Below are positions 12,908-23,190 of a DNA stretch of 64,000 nucleotides, piece after piece (the stretch's first letter is position 1; each line of letters begins with the position of its first letter). Source of the stretch: Tribonema minus (lineage: Eukaryota > Sar > Xanthophyceae > Tribonematales > Tribonemataceae); NCBI GenBank assembly GCA_017506865.1, contig JAFCMP010000547.1, forward strand, positions 868,001 to 932,000, in the 5' to 3' direction. A model generated the notes under the pieces. It ran no database searches. It was not told the origin of the DNA and was given only the letters and a program-made list of their open reading frames with translations. A program made the translations under genes and the position numbers.

Positions 12908-13511
12908 CGGTGGCGGCGGCAGGGGCAGCGGTGTCTGGGGCGGCGGCAACATTGTCGGCTGGCACAATGGCGGTGGCGGCAGTCAGAATAACGGCGGCAA
13001 CTACGTTCGCGGTGGCGTCAGCGGCGGATCTGTCGTAGGCGAGGGGCTCCGACTGGGGGGCGGCCGCGGCGATTGCAGCTTCGATGACGGCGGCGGTGGC
13101 GGCGGCAGCTTTGGCAGCAGCGGCGGCGGTGACGGCAGCGTTAGCAATGGCGGCATCTGCAACGGCAGCGGCGGCGGCAAGTCACCCGAGGACGGTGGCG
13201 GCCACGGCGGCAGCAGCGCCGTGGCTGCCGGCAGCGCCGCCGCCGCCGCTGCCGCCGACGCGGCAACGACGTCGCTGCTGGTGTTTGACCCCTCGCAGCC
13301 CGGCGCGCAGCTGCGGCGCGCGCTAGAGGGCGGCGAGGGCTGGCAGCAGATGGTGCGGCGCGGCCGCGCGGCGCTGGCGCGCAAGCGCGCGTACCAGCTC
13401 GTGCGCATCCGGCCGGGGCTGCTGCCGCCGCCGGGCAGCGCGGCCGCCGAGGAGTGGAAGGAGCTGCGGTCGACACGCATCGAGCTGCGCCCGCTCGGCG
13501 AGCGCGCTTGA
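4460..13511 (+). CDS. ZUP1/ZUFSP-like deubiquitinase (peptidase C78), eight exons
   Basis: Exons 4460-5134, 6195-6402, 6899-7109, 8185-8377, 9732-9812, 11215-11467, 11931-12143 and 12595-13511 join in frame to 916 residues. Order: a UBZ-like CxxC...HxxxC finger (about 8-28), Ala/Pro-rich linker, a RanBP2-type finger (about 144-172), a second one formed across the exon 1-2 junction, a further CxxC pair, a Gly-rich linker, then the C78 domain. The catalytic Cys is C402 in WFACGYRNIQMM, His is H643 in GHSRT and Asp is D843 in LLVFDP; PLQGTSKWIGATE and LRYFGVRAEVVDF also match the family. Human ZUP1 cleaves K63-linked ubiquitin chains in genome maintenance, which suggests the same role here. About 200 mostly Gly residues separate His and Asp, against about 20 in the human protein. 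The intron at 12144 starts with GC. Confidence 0.88.
5916..6192 (+). repeat. Decoy copies of ZUP1-like exon 2 with telomere-like repeats
   Basis: The acceptor edge of exon 2 (CCCCAG then GTGTGCACGTTCGT, true copy at 6190) occurs twice more at about 5961-6003 and 6100-6140, with a remnant near 6040. Each copy carries the acceptor and about 40 exon bases, then runs into CCCTAA-type repeats (5916-5937, 6002-6020, 6056-6072, 6140-6165). Exon-edge copies and telomere-like units alternate. Confidence 0.8.
7918..8184 (+). repeat. Tandem copies of the ZUP1-like exon 4 acceptor edge
   Basis: Before the true acceptor at 8184 two diverged copies of CAGGCTGCTCGC..CGCGC occur at about 7965-8010 and 8055-8100. 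Each is preceded by a run of short GACTC/TGACT units, which also precede the true exon. The unit repeated is therefore intron end plus exon start. Confidence 0.75.
8504..9060 (+). repeat. Copies of the ZUP1-like exon 4 donor edge
   Basis: The end of exon 4 (GATGATGTGCGCAACG ... GGCGGCACAGGGGTACGTGG, true copy about 8313-8384) recurs at 8504-8575 and 8685-8746 and as a broken copy at about 8983-9060. The first two keep a GGGGT donor-like end and the AT-rich intron that follows. A telomere-like tract at 8944-8968 lies next to the third. Confidence 0.78.
8944..8968 (+). repeat. Interstitial telomere-type repeat
   Basis: Four perfect TAACCC units inside intron 4 of the ZUP1-like gene. Together with similar tracts elsewhere they indicate a TTAGGG-type telomere in this organism. 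Confidence 0.9.
9440..10090 (+). repeat. Copies flanking ZUP1-like exon 5 on both sides
   Basis: Acceptor-edge copies (GCAGGTGGTG(C/T)CAG followed by GCGCTGCTGC) lie at about 9451-9480 and 9622-9660 before the true exon at 9732. Donor-edge copies (GGTCAGGAGCAGG(T/C)G) lie at about 9955-9975 and 10058-10078 after it. The short exon is bracketed by its own remnants. Confidence 0.75.
10690..10890 (+). repeat. Two copies of the ZUP1-like exon 6 acceptor edge
   Basis: At about 10692-10760 and 10822-10888 the start of exon 6 (GGCCCGCTGCAGGGC, CGTCCAAG) recurs, followed by CTCTTTGCTACTT. Both lack the same internal stretch of the true exon at 11215, so one was probably copied from the other. The intervening sequence is also repeated. 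Confidence 0.78.
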
Positions 13512-16382
13512 AGTAGCGGGTGTGTACTTGAAGTGGGCGGCTCCGCCGCGGCGGGGACAGCCGACAGCGGCAGCGGCAGCAGCAGCAGCAGCAGCGCATT
13601 CCCGTTGAGAGCGGAGTACAGCAGAGCCTGCATGCCGGCGGCGGCGGCGGCGTAGGCAGCGCTGCGGGTTTGCGCGTACAGACTCGTGCGGCAATCGCGT
13701 GCAGGCGAAAATCTGGTGTCACTCGCGCAGTGGGGGGCCTGCCGCGGCGCACCGTTGACCGTTGCGACAAACTGCACGCAGCGTCGTGCAATGCGCCGTC
13801 GGCCGCAGTGAGACAGTCCCGTCCGTCAGCCTGCGCCGCACACGGCTCCCAAATACAAGTGCAAGTGCACCTTCCACGCAAGCGAGGATCCTGTGCCGCT
13901 GGCGCCAGAGGCCGGAGGCACCGCCGCCGTCGAGCGCATCAGTAGCGGGACACTGCCGCTGCTGCTGAGCTGTGCGTGTGCGGGGCAGGGGGGGGGGGGT
14001 TGTGCACTTGGAACGCAGAGCGTGGCGAGCCGGCAGTGATGCCTCCGCACGCTCTGCAGCACTGCTGCTGACTTGTGCCACATGTGAGCGCTGTCATCTG
14101 ATTGCAGCACGCCTCTGACATGTGCACGCGCCCTGCGACCGTTGCCACACATGAGCAGCGGAGAGGCGCGGGTGCCGCCGCCGCCGCCGACGTGGCGAGT
14201 GTGCGATGTTCCGCGCCATCGTAGCGAATCAAACGTGGGCGCAGCACAGCTACGGCTATTGCAGGCAACGCCTTGCACGCCGCTGCCGCTTAGCTGCCCC
14301 TGGCGCTACAGTAGCAGCCAATGCACACTGCAGTAGGGCCAGAACTAGAGCTCTTTCCGTCTGGTGAACACCCTGGTGATGAGTGAGGGAGACACACAAT
14401 TGCGTTGCCGGCAGCACCGCTGCAAGTGCACAAGTTTAGGTTGCGCTCTTGGTTGACGCACGTAAAAACTTGCCCGCTGTTGCGCTGAGCACCGCCACTG
14501 TGCAGCCTCGAGGGGAGTGCGTGGGATACTTGCGAGGATGTTATCTCATCATCGATGTCTGTTGTGGTTAGCGACGCGTAGCGCTTGTCAAGGCATGCGC
14601 ACCATATCATTGTGCGCCCCTGCATTCAGCAACTGGGCCGTACACGGCAGCAATCAGCAGCTGGTTCTGCACGTGATACTTGAATCTTACTGCATCATGT
14701 GATGATCGAAGAGGGATCACGTGTGTTGGCTTACAATGCGCTTGTGCCAGCGTTTGAATCTCCTTGTTGCTGCAGGTTGCCAATGTGAACAATTCGAAGA
14801 CAACATACATGCATAAATGAGCACAGATATTGAGTCCAAGTACTTCAGAGGGGGGGGGGGCACATGGAGGATGACGTAGGGGAGGATCCCGAGATGCCAT
14901 GTGGCGGCGGCGGCGTTTGACTGTTTGTCGTTGAGCCGCTTTCAGACTGTCACACGACATGTAGATTCCGTACAGCAAGCTTCAAATTAGATGCCATTCA
15001 TCTGGGCTTTTTCGCGCCCTGAGCGAGAATTAATAAAAGTACTTCAGAGTGCATGTTGTTGTGAAATGTAAATGACTTGATGTGCATGCGCATGCACATG
15101 CTGTTCTCGCGCCGAGGAGTCGATGTGCGTTGAAGAGCCAGCATGACATCACTACATCCAGCACATGACGTGCGTCAACATCTTTCCCAGACTCCATACA
15201 ACACCACAACTTGGCGCCGCGCGTCTGTTCACGTCTCTCCAGGAAAGACAACAGCACCATGTTGTATGTAGCAGATTCATACGACACAATGTGAATTGGT
15301 GACAACGCATACTTCGAAGTACATGTTTGTCGTTGCGACACTTTCAGACTGTCATACGACATGTAGATTCCTTACAGCTAGATGCCAATCATCTGGGCTT
15401 TTTCGCGCCCTGAGCGAGAATTAATAAAAAGTACATGTTTTTGTCCTTTTGCAGACCTGACGGGGTGTTTAGAGGGGAACTCCAGGTGACGCATCTTGTT
15501 TTTAAATGATGTGAATGCTGAGCACTTGAGTTGGTAAACTTCGGGTACACACGATGCTTGCCTGTTAGTGCATTGAAACAGAGTCCATGCGCCTCGACGA
15601 CTCAGCATAACATTCCTGCGCACGACGTGCGTCAGCATATGTTTCCCAGACCGCACATTGGGCAAACGTACAATTTCAAGTGGGACAACATTAGGACTGT
15701 GTACGTCTGTCCAAAAACGACAACAGCGTGAAAGCCCATTCATGCAACACAAGGCGAGAAACTGTGACCTGTTGAAAAATCGGCTGCATGCTTATGCACA
15801 ATACCTGGTCTCTCTCGTGGGCCACCATAATCCATGCATGTACACATTGTCTGTCTCCTCATACTGTGCACCATTCTTTGTGCCTCTACACTCATCTGCA
15901 GCCCGCTGGAAGACAGCAGCTTCTGCCATCTCACTGACACTAGTAGACGTTCCGCTAATGATGAAAGTCACTCTTGCCCTGCTTGGCTTTCAAAGCAGAC
16001 CTTCAGGTTGCATAATGCGACATCAGCGAATCAGCATATGTAATACCTGCAAGAATGTGCCCCTTGTAAGGCGGTATGAGATCAAGCTCACTCCACGCCT
16101 GATGGATCATGCCAAGTACTACTAGTAGCTCTCGCGCCTGCCGTCGCTACGGCGCTGCGTGCCTCCGCCCTGCGGCTCGCTCGCTGCCAGTGCAGTTCCA
16201 GTGAACCTTGATCCCCAACATCAAAAACAAACATTGTTTACAACAATGCTCCATCAAGCAAAACGAGACCACTCACCATTGCTGAGGCAAAAGTGTGAAA
16301 TCTGAGTAGACCTTTCTTATGCCGTGCGCTCATACCGGCGCAATGCGACCCCGCTCTAGCGCTTCAACTCCAGGAGTGTACT
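13512..16382. other. Intergenic region with repeats, no gene recognised
   Basis: The ZUP1-like 3' region contains two ACTTGAAGT-type words (about 13508 and 13526) and a GC-rich block to about 14000. The remainder has only short frames on both strands. It includes the direct repeats at 14920-15435 and, at about 15870-16110, one arm of the segmental duplication matched at 19240-19600. Confidence 0.45.
14920..15435 (+). repeat. Pair of ~110-bp direct repeats
   Basis: A block of about 110 bases at 14925-15045 recurs at 15325-15437 with few differences. It contains GACATGTAGATTCC, ATCTGGGC and GGGCTTTTTCGCGCCC followed by TGAGCGAGAATTAATAAAAGTAC-like sequence. The last part belongs to a dispersed family with more copies near 49080, 49160 and 54090. 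Confidence 0.8.
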
Positions 16383-18424
16383 CTACGGGCGCGGACAGCC
16401 GCAGGGGCAGCCGAGGTCGTGCAGCGCAAGCTTGACGGCAGCTGCCTCTGCCGAGCGCTCGCTCAACACCTCGCACACCTCGCTGGTCCACAGGTCAAAA
16501 GGGCAGCCCTGCTGCACCGCCCAGAGCAAGGTGCGCGGTTCCACCGGGCCGGGCTTGGTCATCACGACCTCCGCCAGGTCCGTCGGCCAGCGAGCGCCTT
16601 CCGCGCGCAGCCAGCGGGCGAGAGCGGGAGAGCTGTGCGTCAACGCCTCCACCAGCATGTCCGTCATCCCCTGCGCGCTCCAGTCGCCTCCGCCGCAGCT
16701 CCTGACCCACTCCATTTTTGGCGGCGTTGCTGCGCCTTGGCGCATCTGCAGCAGGGTCTTGGCGACCTCGTTGATGTCGTGAGAGCACCCCTGTGCACGC
16801 AGCCACTTCATCGTGGGCAGCCCTCCGCACCCAGCCGCCAACGTCATGGTAATGCGGGTGAATTGAAGGGGTGGGTGCCGCGCATGCAGCCAGCGGAGCA
16901 CGCTGGCGTCGTCGGCCATGGCCGCTGCATCCACCAGAGTCAAGGCGTGGTCGGTGCCATGTGCGTCTGTGAACACGATCGCCCCCTTGTACCCCCACGT
17001 GCTCGCGTCATCCGGGGTTGGAAGGCGAAGGCGTTGATCGCTGAACAGCTGCCGGCCATGCTCCAGTAGGAAGTTGAGGGTGCCAATATGGCCGAACATG
17101 GCAGCCGCGTTGCAGAGCACGTAGAAGTAGTGGGGTGGCCATGACTCGGCTAGGGGAAAATGCGGCGCAACCCACGACAGCACTGTGCCATCGTCGCCGA
17201 AATTGGCAGTCTCCAGCCCAATCGCGTAGAGGAGAGAATTATTTGGGGCAATCCCTGGATACTAAAAGGCACCACAGGACATTAATGCAATGATCAAGTT
17301 GAAGATTGCACAACCATTTGACCGAACATCAACAGTTCGCTTCAGCTCGCTCTGCGGATGATGGTGCAATCTTCAAACTTCAAATTGGACAAACTTGACT
17401 CGAGACGCTACTGTAATTGAAGTACAACTTCAAGTTGAAGTTTAACATCAACTGTCACGCTCAGTATTGACCATCATCTTCAATTTGAAGTTTGACGGTT
17501 GCATCACCGTCCGTACAGCATCCTGAAGCGAACTGTTGCTGTTCAGTCAAATGATTGTGCGATCTTCAACTCGATCATTGCATTGATGTCCTGTGGTGCC
17601 TTTTAGTATCCGGGGATTGCTCCAAAAAATTCTCTCCTGTAGCACACACTACTGGACAGCTGAGGCTTGCCGAGCGGACCTGCCGAGATTGAACGCAGGT
17701 GGCCGATGTTGCACTTGATTGCCGCGCCTATGAGCACCTCGCTGCAAACATGCATCCCTGCGAGCTGCATGCTCTCAACCGCCTGCAGGGACTCCAGCTT
17801 TCCGAGGCTTCCGCAGGGGCACGGCAACCTTGTCTCATTACTGCTGAGCAGCTGAACGAGATCGGTAAACCCGGTGCTGACCAGCGCGAGCGCGAGCCTC
17901 GAAGCGGACGACAGCGCAGCATCGATTCCCGTCACGCACACCGAGCCGGCTCCATGGACGGACGCGACTTGCATGGCTACGGCCCCCACCCTCCTGCTGA
18001 CCGTGGCGACGAACAGGAAAGCACCCGGGGCCGCAAATGACATAATGGTGCCGAGCAGGTGCGTGCTGCTGAATACCTCCGACGTCGCTGTGGCATTTGC
18101 ATGCTGCGCCAGGCTGTCAAAATTGTGGCAGTCGTTTGCAGCTTTCAAGGCGGTGAGGCGCTGCTGAAGCATCGCCATCGCAGTATTCAAGGTGGCCACA
18201 CCTGGGACAGGCGCCGTGTCAGCAGCATCGCACGCCAGCTGCCGCAGAATGGCCTTGATGCAGTCCTGTTCGACCTCCAGGAGGGGCAGCTCTGCCGCAG
18301 CATCGGTCAGATCTGCAGGCAGAGCGCAGGGCGAGGCATTGAGTGCCGGGTGGCTTGCCAGGCTCAAGTGCATTGAACTTGGCAGCTGTGAATGCAAAAC
18401 GCGAGGTGGAACGAGCCTCGACAT
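16383..18424 (-). CDS. F-box-like/ankyrin-like repeat protein with element in the middle
   Basis: The ATG at 18424 opens a frame running to 17639; a second frame runs from 17254 or 17225 to a TAG at 16385. Joined they give about 542-548 residues. An F-box-like stretch (LGTIMSFAAPGAFLFVATVSRR, given here by ends at residues about 123-147) precedes Leu-rich units such as LNFLLEHG, VLRWLHARHP, MKWLRAQGCSHD and LARWLRAEGARW, the degenerate ankyrin type common in algal families of unknown function. The halves are separated by an inverted-repeat element at 17230-17638. Removing the element and one 4-bp target copy restores SSSVCYAIGLE in frame. Splicing with A|GTGTGT (17650/17649) and CCAG|GG (17255/17254) also keeps the frame. 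A decayed paralogue lies at 19755-20245. Confidence 0.72.
17230..17638. mobile_element. 409-bp inverted-repeat element (MITE or introner-like)
   Basis: The ends are AGGAGAGAATT and its complement, and the arms remain complementary for roughly 110 bases with scattered mismatches. The element is flanked by the direct repeat GTAG (17226-17229 and 17639-17642), a 4-bp target-site duplication. The interior is rich in TTCAA/TTGAA palindromes. There is no coding capacity. It sits inside the reading frame of the F-box/ankyrin-like gene. It may act as a newly formed intron or may be a recent disrupting insertion. Confidence 0.82.
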
Positions 18425-19239
18425 GACTGAACCACACTCATCTAGGGCAGCTGTGTGATCTCTGAGTGAGGCGCCCCCATTGCATTGCCTATGATCTGAA
18501 GCAGCCGGTCATGTTGCGAGCACATACCTTGTGGCGACGCATTGGCTGGATCAAACTTGGAAGTCAACCATCGCCTGCTGATGAGCCTGTCAAAGCGCAT
18601 CAACGCCGATGACAGCACATGCTGACGATGCTCCACACCTTCTGCCATGCTGCCGAACTCAAAAACTCCACACTTCTTCTTCTGCTTCGTCAACACTTCA
18701 ACAGGTGAAGTCAAGTGGAAGTTGGTCGGCTGTACAGGACTGTAGTAGCAGAATTGTTGACGGCGCATGTCCACCAACACATAGTCAAGCTTGATCACTT
18801 TAATCAGTTAAGGCACGAGTTGCCAAAACCCTCACAGGATCAGGCACAATGATTCGTGGATGATAAACAGTGCACGATTGAAGTATCACTTGAAACACAA
18901 GGAGCCTACACAGCAGCTGATGGGGCACTTGTGGTTGCTTTCTGAACAACCATCTAATGTATATGGGTCTTCTCGCGCTCACCTCCAGAATTCTGGGGGG
19001 GTGGCGTCTTGGGGGGGGCTTTAGTGAGCATGGAGGGTGTGCAGTACGTGTACAGCATGATGTTGTCGCCACCCAGTTTTTCTGGCCCCAGCTGACTGAC
19101 CAGTTCAACGACATGCATATGATCATTCAATCACCATGAATTGAAGTGATTTTTTTCATTCACATGCATGAACTGCCCGCATTTCAATTTTCGACCCGCG
19201 CCAAAACCAGTCTTTCTGGCCCCAGCTGCACAAAGTACC
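18425..19239. other. Intergenic; nothing recognised
   Basis: Upstream of the F-box/ankyrin-like gene. Only short frames are seen on both strands, without a family motif or convincing splice sites. Confidence 0.35.
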
Positions 19240-19600
19240 GAATGATGCACCATCATTCAGCCCTCCATGCATTCATCCGTATAGTTGAAATACCAGAAGT
19301 TCACATAGTGGGTCACCTCATTGTGTGCATGCATCATTATTGTGCGTCTACACTCATCTGCCCTGCCAGAAGAACACAAGAAAAAAATCTCATCTCACTC
19401 GAACCACTGTTGTGCAGAGAAGTAGAAACTCAACCTTGCCGTGGTTCACGTCATTTGCCTCTGGCTGGTGAAGCAGACCTTGAGGTTGCAACATCGATCA
19501 GTCAGCATTTGTAAAGCTCGCAAGAGCGGGCCCCTGTCAGGAGGCGGGTTGAGATCAAGCTCACTCCGCACCAGGAATCTGATGAATCATGACAACAGCA
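19240..19600. repeat. Arm of a segmental duplication
   Basis: Diverged match to 15870-16110 in the same order. Shared landmarks include TCTACACTCATCTGC, AGACCTT(G/C)AGGTTGCA, and GAGATCAAGCTCACTCC. Together with 19755-20245 matching 16400-16930 it shows that a block of about 1 kb was duplicated in direct orientation, spaced about 3.4 kb. Confidence 0.7.
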
Positions 19601-19754
19601 GTGCAGCGCCAGTGAACCCTGATTCAGCATGAAAAAAAAGGATCAACAGTGCTCATTCAGGAACTGAGACGACATGGCCATAGTTGAGGCAGTTGTGAAC
19701 AAGGACGACATTTGTATGCATTTCAGTGCAGTGCAAACTTCAACTTTGGGAGTG

Positions 19755-20245
19755 CACTAGGGGCGCAGAGTGGCACAGCTAGATGCGCAGGGACAGCCAA
19801 TGTCGTGCAGCGCAAGCTTGACGGCAGCTGGCTCCACCGAGCGTTCCCCTACCACCTCACAAAACTCAGTGGTCCACAGGCTAAAACGGGGAGCCCTGCT
19901 GCAACGCTCGCAGCAACGTGCGCGGTGCCACTGCCTTGGCCATCACAACCTCCGCCAAGTGTGATGGCCGACAAACGCCTTCCGGACGCGGCCAGCGAGC
20001 AAGAGCAGGAGAGCTGTGCGCCAACGCGTTACTGTGCGTCCAAGGCTCTGCATTAAATCTCGGCAACTGAGGCTGATTTATGTTGTGCGGGCACCCCTGT
20101 GCGCGCAGCCACTTCAACGTGGCCAAACCCCCGCGCGTCCCGCCACCGCCGTGGCGATGCGGGTAAATCAAAGGGGCGGCCGCCGCGCATGCAGTCAGCG
20201 GAAAACCCTGACGCTCACGTCCATGCTGCTGCAGCGCTGGCCGTA
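19755..20245 (-). pseudogene. Decayed partial copy of the ankyrin-like gene
   Basis: The minus strand encodes fragments such as TLKWLRAQGCPH, ALAHSSPALARWPRPEG, LAEVVMAK and LLRALQQGSPF. These match the C-terminal part of the intact gene (MKWLRAQGCSHD, LTHSSPALARWLRAEG, LAEVVMTK, LLWAVQQGCPF). A stretch between the WLRAQGC and THSSPAL units is shortened, frames shift, and the N-terminal part is missing. It is a pseudogene from the segmental duplication. Confidence 0.72.
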
Positions 20246-20497
20246 ACGCACCAGCACAGGACTACTACACCAAGTTGAACATCACTGTCACAGCCAGTGC
20301 ACCTTGGGCTATGCTGTGCCAGCCAGCGGCAGCTCCACACAGCAAGCCAGTGCATTATGCTTCTGGCAAAAGTAATACTTCCAGAGCATCATGCTTCTAG
20401 CAAAAGTAATACTTCCGAAGTATTATGATGCTGTTAGTAGTAGTACCCCCCCCCCCCCCCCGCAGCAGCGCATGCAAACGCAGCATTGGGACGCGCC

Positions 20498-20850
20498 TCA
20501 GGAGTTGAACTTGAGGCCGTTGCCATCTTCCCGTGGGGTGATGAAGCTGAAAATGTCCTTCTTGCAGGCCGCCTTGGCCTTCGTGAACTCGTCCATGCCT
20601 TGCGCCGCAAGAACCATGATGACGCGGATGTGGTTCCACGCCTAGGGCCCGGCAGCTTTCGCAGCGCTTCTGCAGTCAGATACAACTGCAAGTCGGCGTA
20701 CGTCTCAGCTTCACCTAGCAGCTGCTTGGCCTTGCCCAAATCCGAGTCGGCAGTACAGGCAGCTGGGACACTGTGCCTGGTGATGTCGCACACTAGTTGC
20801 TTTGCCTTGGTCAGGTCTTGAGCCCACCGATCCAGCTCCACAGTAGTGTG
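20498..20850 (-). CDS. Unrecognised Lys-rich helical protein, last exon(s), with a frame break
   Basis: After an acceptor (CATGCAG|CAC at 20851/20850) the frame encodes HTTVELDRWAQDLTKAKQ, then DLGKAKQLLGEAETYADLQL and ALRKLPGP. Just downstream, in another frame and directly after a TAG, comes AWNHIRVIMVLAAQG, then FTKAKAACKKDIFSFITP and LKFNS with a TGA at 20500-20498. Both halves look coding and share a KAK-containing helical style. The join may be a frameshift. A 41-bp GT-AG intron could also restore the frame but would remove good-looking protein. The 5' exons were not found. No family is recognised. Confidence 0.42.
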
Positions 20851-21613
20851 CTGCATGTGGCACATCGAACAGAATGCATGCATGACAACTGCGCACATGA
20901 GTCAACATTGATAAAGTTGCATGTATGAATGTTGGTTGAACACACACTTTTCTAAAGATCGCACAGAGTCCAGGTAAACTGTTGATGCTGGTCCTACATT
21001 TGAAAAATGTGTACAGCTTTTGACGTATTCAGCGTTCGCCAGAAGACCAACATGCAAAGAATAGGTTTTGGGTTTCTTGTTGAAAATAGAGCAATTAACG
21101 TTGCAAGAAATCCTAACTTGGGGATAAGAAGTATCCCCCAGATTCAAAGAGGAAAGTACAGCTACCCGCAAACTGAAACCTTGACCTTGTGTACAAGCAA
21201 AAAGACGTGCACCATGACGCAGGCAATGAAATGAAACCATCGATGAATGTCTCACGGCAACATGTGAAAGATGACAGAAGTATCTCCCCTGAAAAGCTGA
21301 GGCCAAAAAAAAACTCCCCCCTGGAAAAGTGGTACATGCATGAGGATGCTGAGGTCGTGAACCAGCCTGGGAGTTGATCGAAACGTGCATATACTAACCA
21401 CAGTGACTCTATCTGGTGGTAGCAAACCTTGCAATCATTGCCAGACTAGTGTACATGGAAGGTACAGCTAACTGATGTTGAAAGCAGCAGTAAATTGAGG
21501 TAGCTTTGAAAACAAAGAATGATCACTAGTGCATCATCAGAACCTCTATTGTCTGTAAATTGTTCCTGTTGTGCGCACCTTGTCAGAAAGCTGCAGTGTC
21601 CCAGACTTGCACT
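20851..21613. other. No gene recognised
   Basis: This may be the 5' part or an intron of the gene at 20498-20850, or the 3' flank of the gene ending at 21614. No family motif is visible. Words of the TTCAA/TTGAA type are scarcer here than elsewhere. Confidence 0.3.
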
Positions 21614-23190
21614 TCAGTATGCAAACGGTATGGTTGTCAACGTCAACGTACACACATCCATTCCAGGCCTTGGATCCAGTGTAGACCCGAGTGCCAGCTG
21701 TACAAGGGTCACACCCTCCTCAGCAAAGAGGGGGATGACACCTTGGACGACCTGAAATCGCAGCAGGCAGTGGGCAGCGGCACAGGTCAGCTGTGCAGGA
21801 GCGCAACAGCATAGCAAATACTTCGAAGTACTTAAGTTTGACAACAGGCAACTCAGTAGATGGCACCATCAACAACTCCCTTAGCGAGACGAGTTGCAAG
21901 GTTGGCTTGCGTCAAAGGCAGGCACAAAACGCCGTTATTGCTGGTGGTAGTGCAACAGCCGTGCAAACTGGATACGTTTCCAACATTTACGAACCTTGTC
22001 TTTCCAGCAGACCGTAGGATTTCTGCTGTGGCACTCGCTTGCCTCAGGCTCCGCCTTCAAATTGTAGAGCTGACTCCACTTCCTGAATGACGGCCAATAC
22101 TCCTCACCATCAGTCAACTGATCGATTGTAAGAGCCAAACGAGACGGCTCTGTCTTTGGGATCAGACCGTATGCGCCTAGATTCTGGAACAGTTCTTTCA
22201 GAACAGCAGCGTCGCCAATCGTTACAAGCCTGGCGGGTGACGTTGTGTCATCACCGGCATCGATGGCATGGTCGTGCAGGCGAAACGTCACGGGTCCTGC
22301 AAAAGCAGCAAGTGAATTACATGACCCGCAAGTTAGATATGCCCGCAGTTGGCATCACACAACTACACAGGGGCACCCGTAGTGTAACATGCTATTACGT
22401 AGCAGTGATTGCTGTAGCAAACTGAGTACAGCATATGTGAATGCCTTTCTTTGCTTAATTGCAAAGCTTTCCCAGACGTACACCATTGTAGCAAAACATT
22501 GAATGCTCAACACAGTACGTGAAGAGCACCTGAATGTGTTAGCCCTGATTGTTAATTTCTTACTCGCAATTTCTGAACCTATAGCCATGTGAGTACAGAG
22601 ATCGAACAGACACCAATCCGTTGATGCTAACGATCCATTGCTGGCGCTTCGGTGATGCTGCGAATCAGCGGCAGATGTCCTCGCGTGCGCTTAAAAACAA
22701 GTGCACATTAATATCTATGGGAAACATGTGCATACGGATGGCTGCCAATTCAGCAGAGAATATCGTGCTTGACGTGCTTCCACGTCGACAAAAGTCCAAC
22801 TCAATAGCGCTTTGATACGTAAGCTTCAGAGCAGGGGAGCGTTTCGATCCAAAACAAGACGGCCGCCGCATCTTGTGGTTGTCCGTTCCATTAGGCGAGA
22901 AAAGCATCATCACGAAATGTGTAGTGCAGGCTACCGTCATCACAAGCAACTGCCAGGGAAAGCGGGACTCACCGACTTTGCCCAGCAACAGCTGGATTTG
23001 ATGATGCAGCTTCACACCAATACTCTGCTCTTTTGTTTCACGCAACAGAGAGAAGATGTCCCTCCGCTTTAGCGCCAGCAGTTCTTGGTCATCCCAGGTT
23101 TCAAAGGCATACTTGATCGACGCAAATGGATCCTTGTTTAGCAGGCCCCGGACTGCATGCCAGTATGGGCACGGCACAGTTTGAAGACAG
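21614..23190 (-). CDS. Unrecognised soluble protein, at least three exons
   Basis: Three exons join in frame: about 23190-22973 (YWHAVRGLLNKDPFASIKYA, FSLLRETKEQSIGVKLHH), 22296-21995 (FRLHDHAIDAGDD, KELFQNLGAYGLIPKTE, GEEYWPSFRKWSQLYNL) and 21751-21614 (VVQGVIPLFAEEGVTLVQ, ending TTIPFAY and TGA). The donors are GTCG|GTGAGT and AAG|GTTCGT and the acceptors are TGCAG|GA and TTCAG|GT; phases agree at both joins. No transmembrane segment or targeting signal is seen in this part. The 5' end is not resolved: the first exon is open upstream to about 23234, but no ATG or acceptor is convincing. I do not recognise the family. Confidence 0.55.

Noticed and set aside
12585-13881. Several long open frames on both strands (poly-Arg, poly-Pro, poly-Ala)
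   Set aside because: They are by-products of the (GGC)n-rich ZUP1-like exon 8. Only the frame continuous with the catalytic His and Asp is supported.
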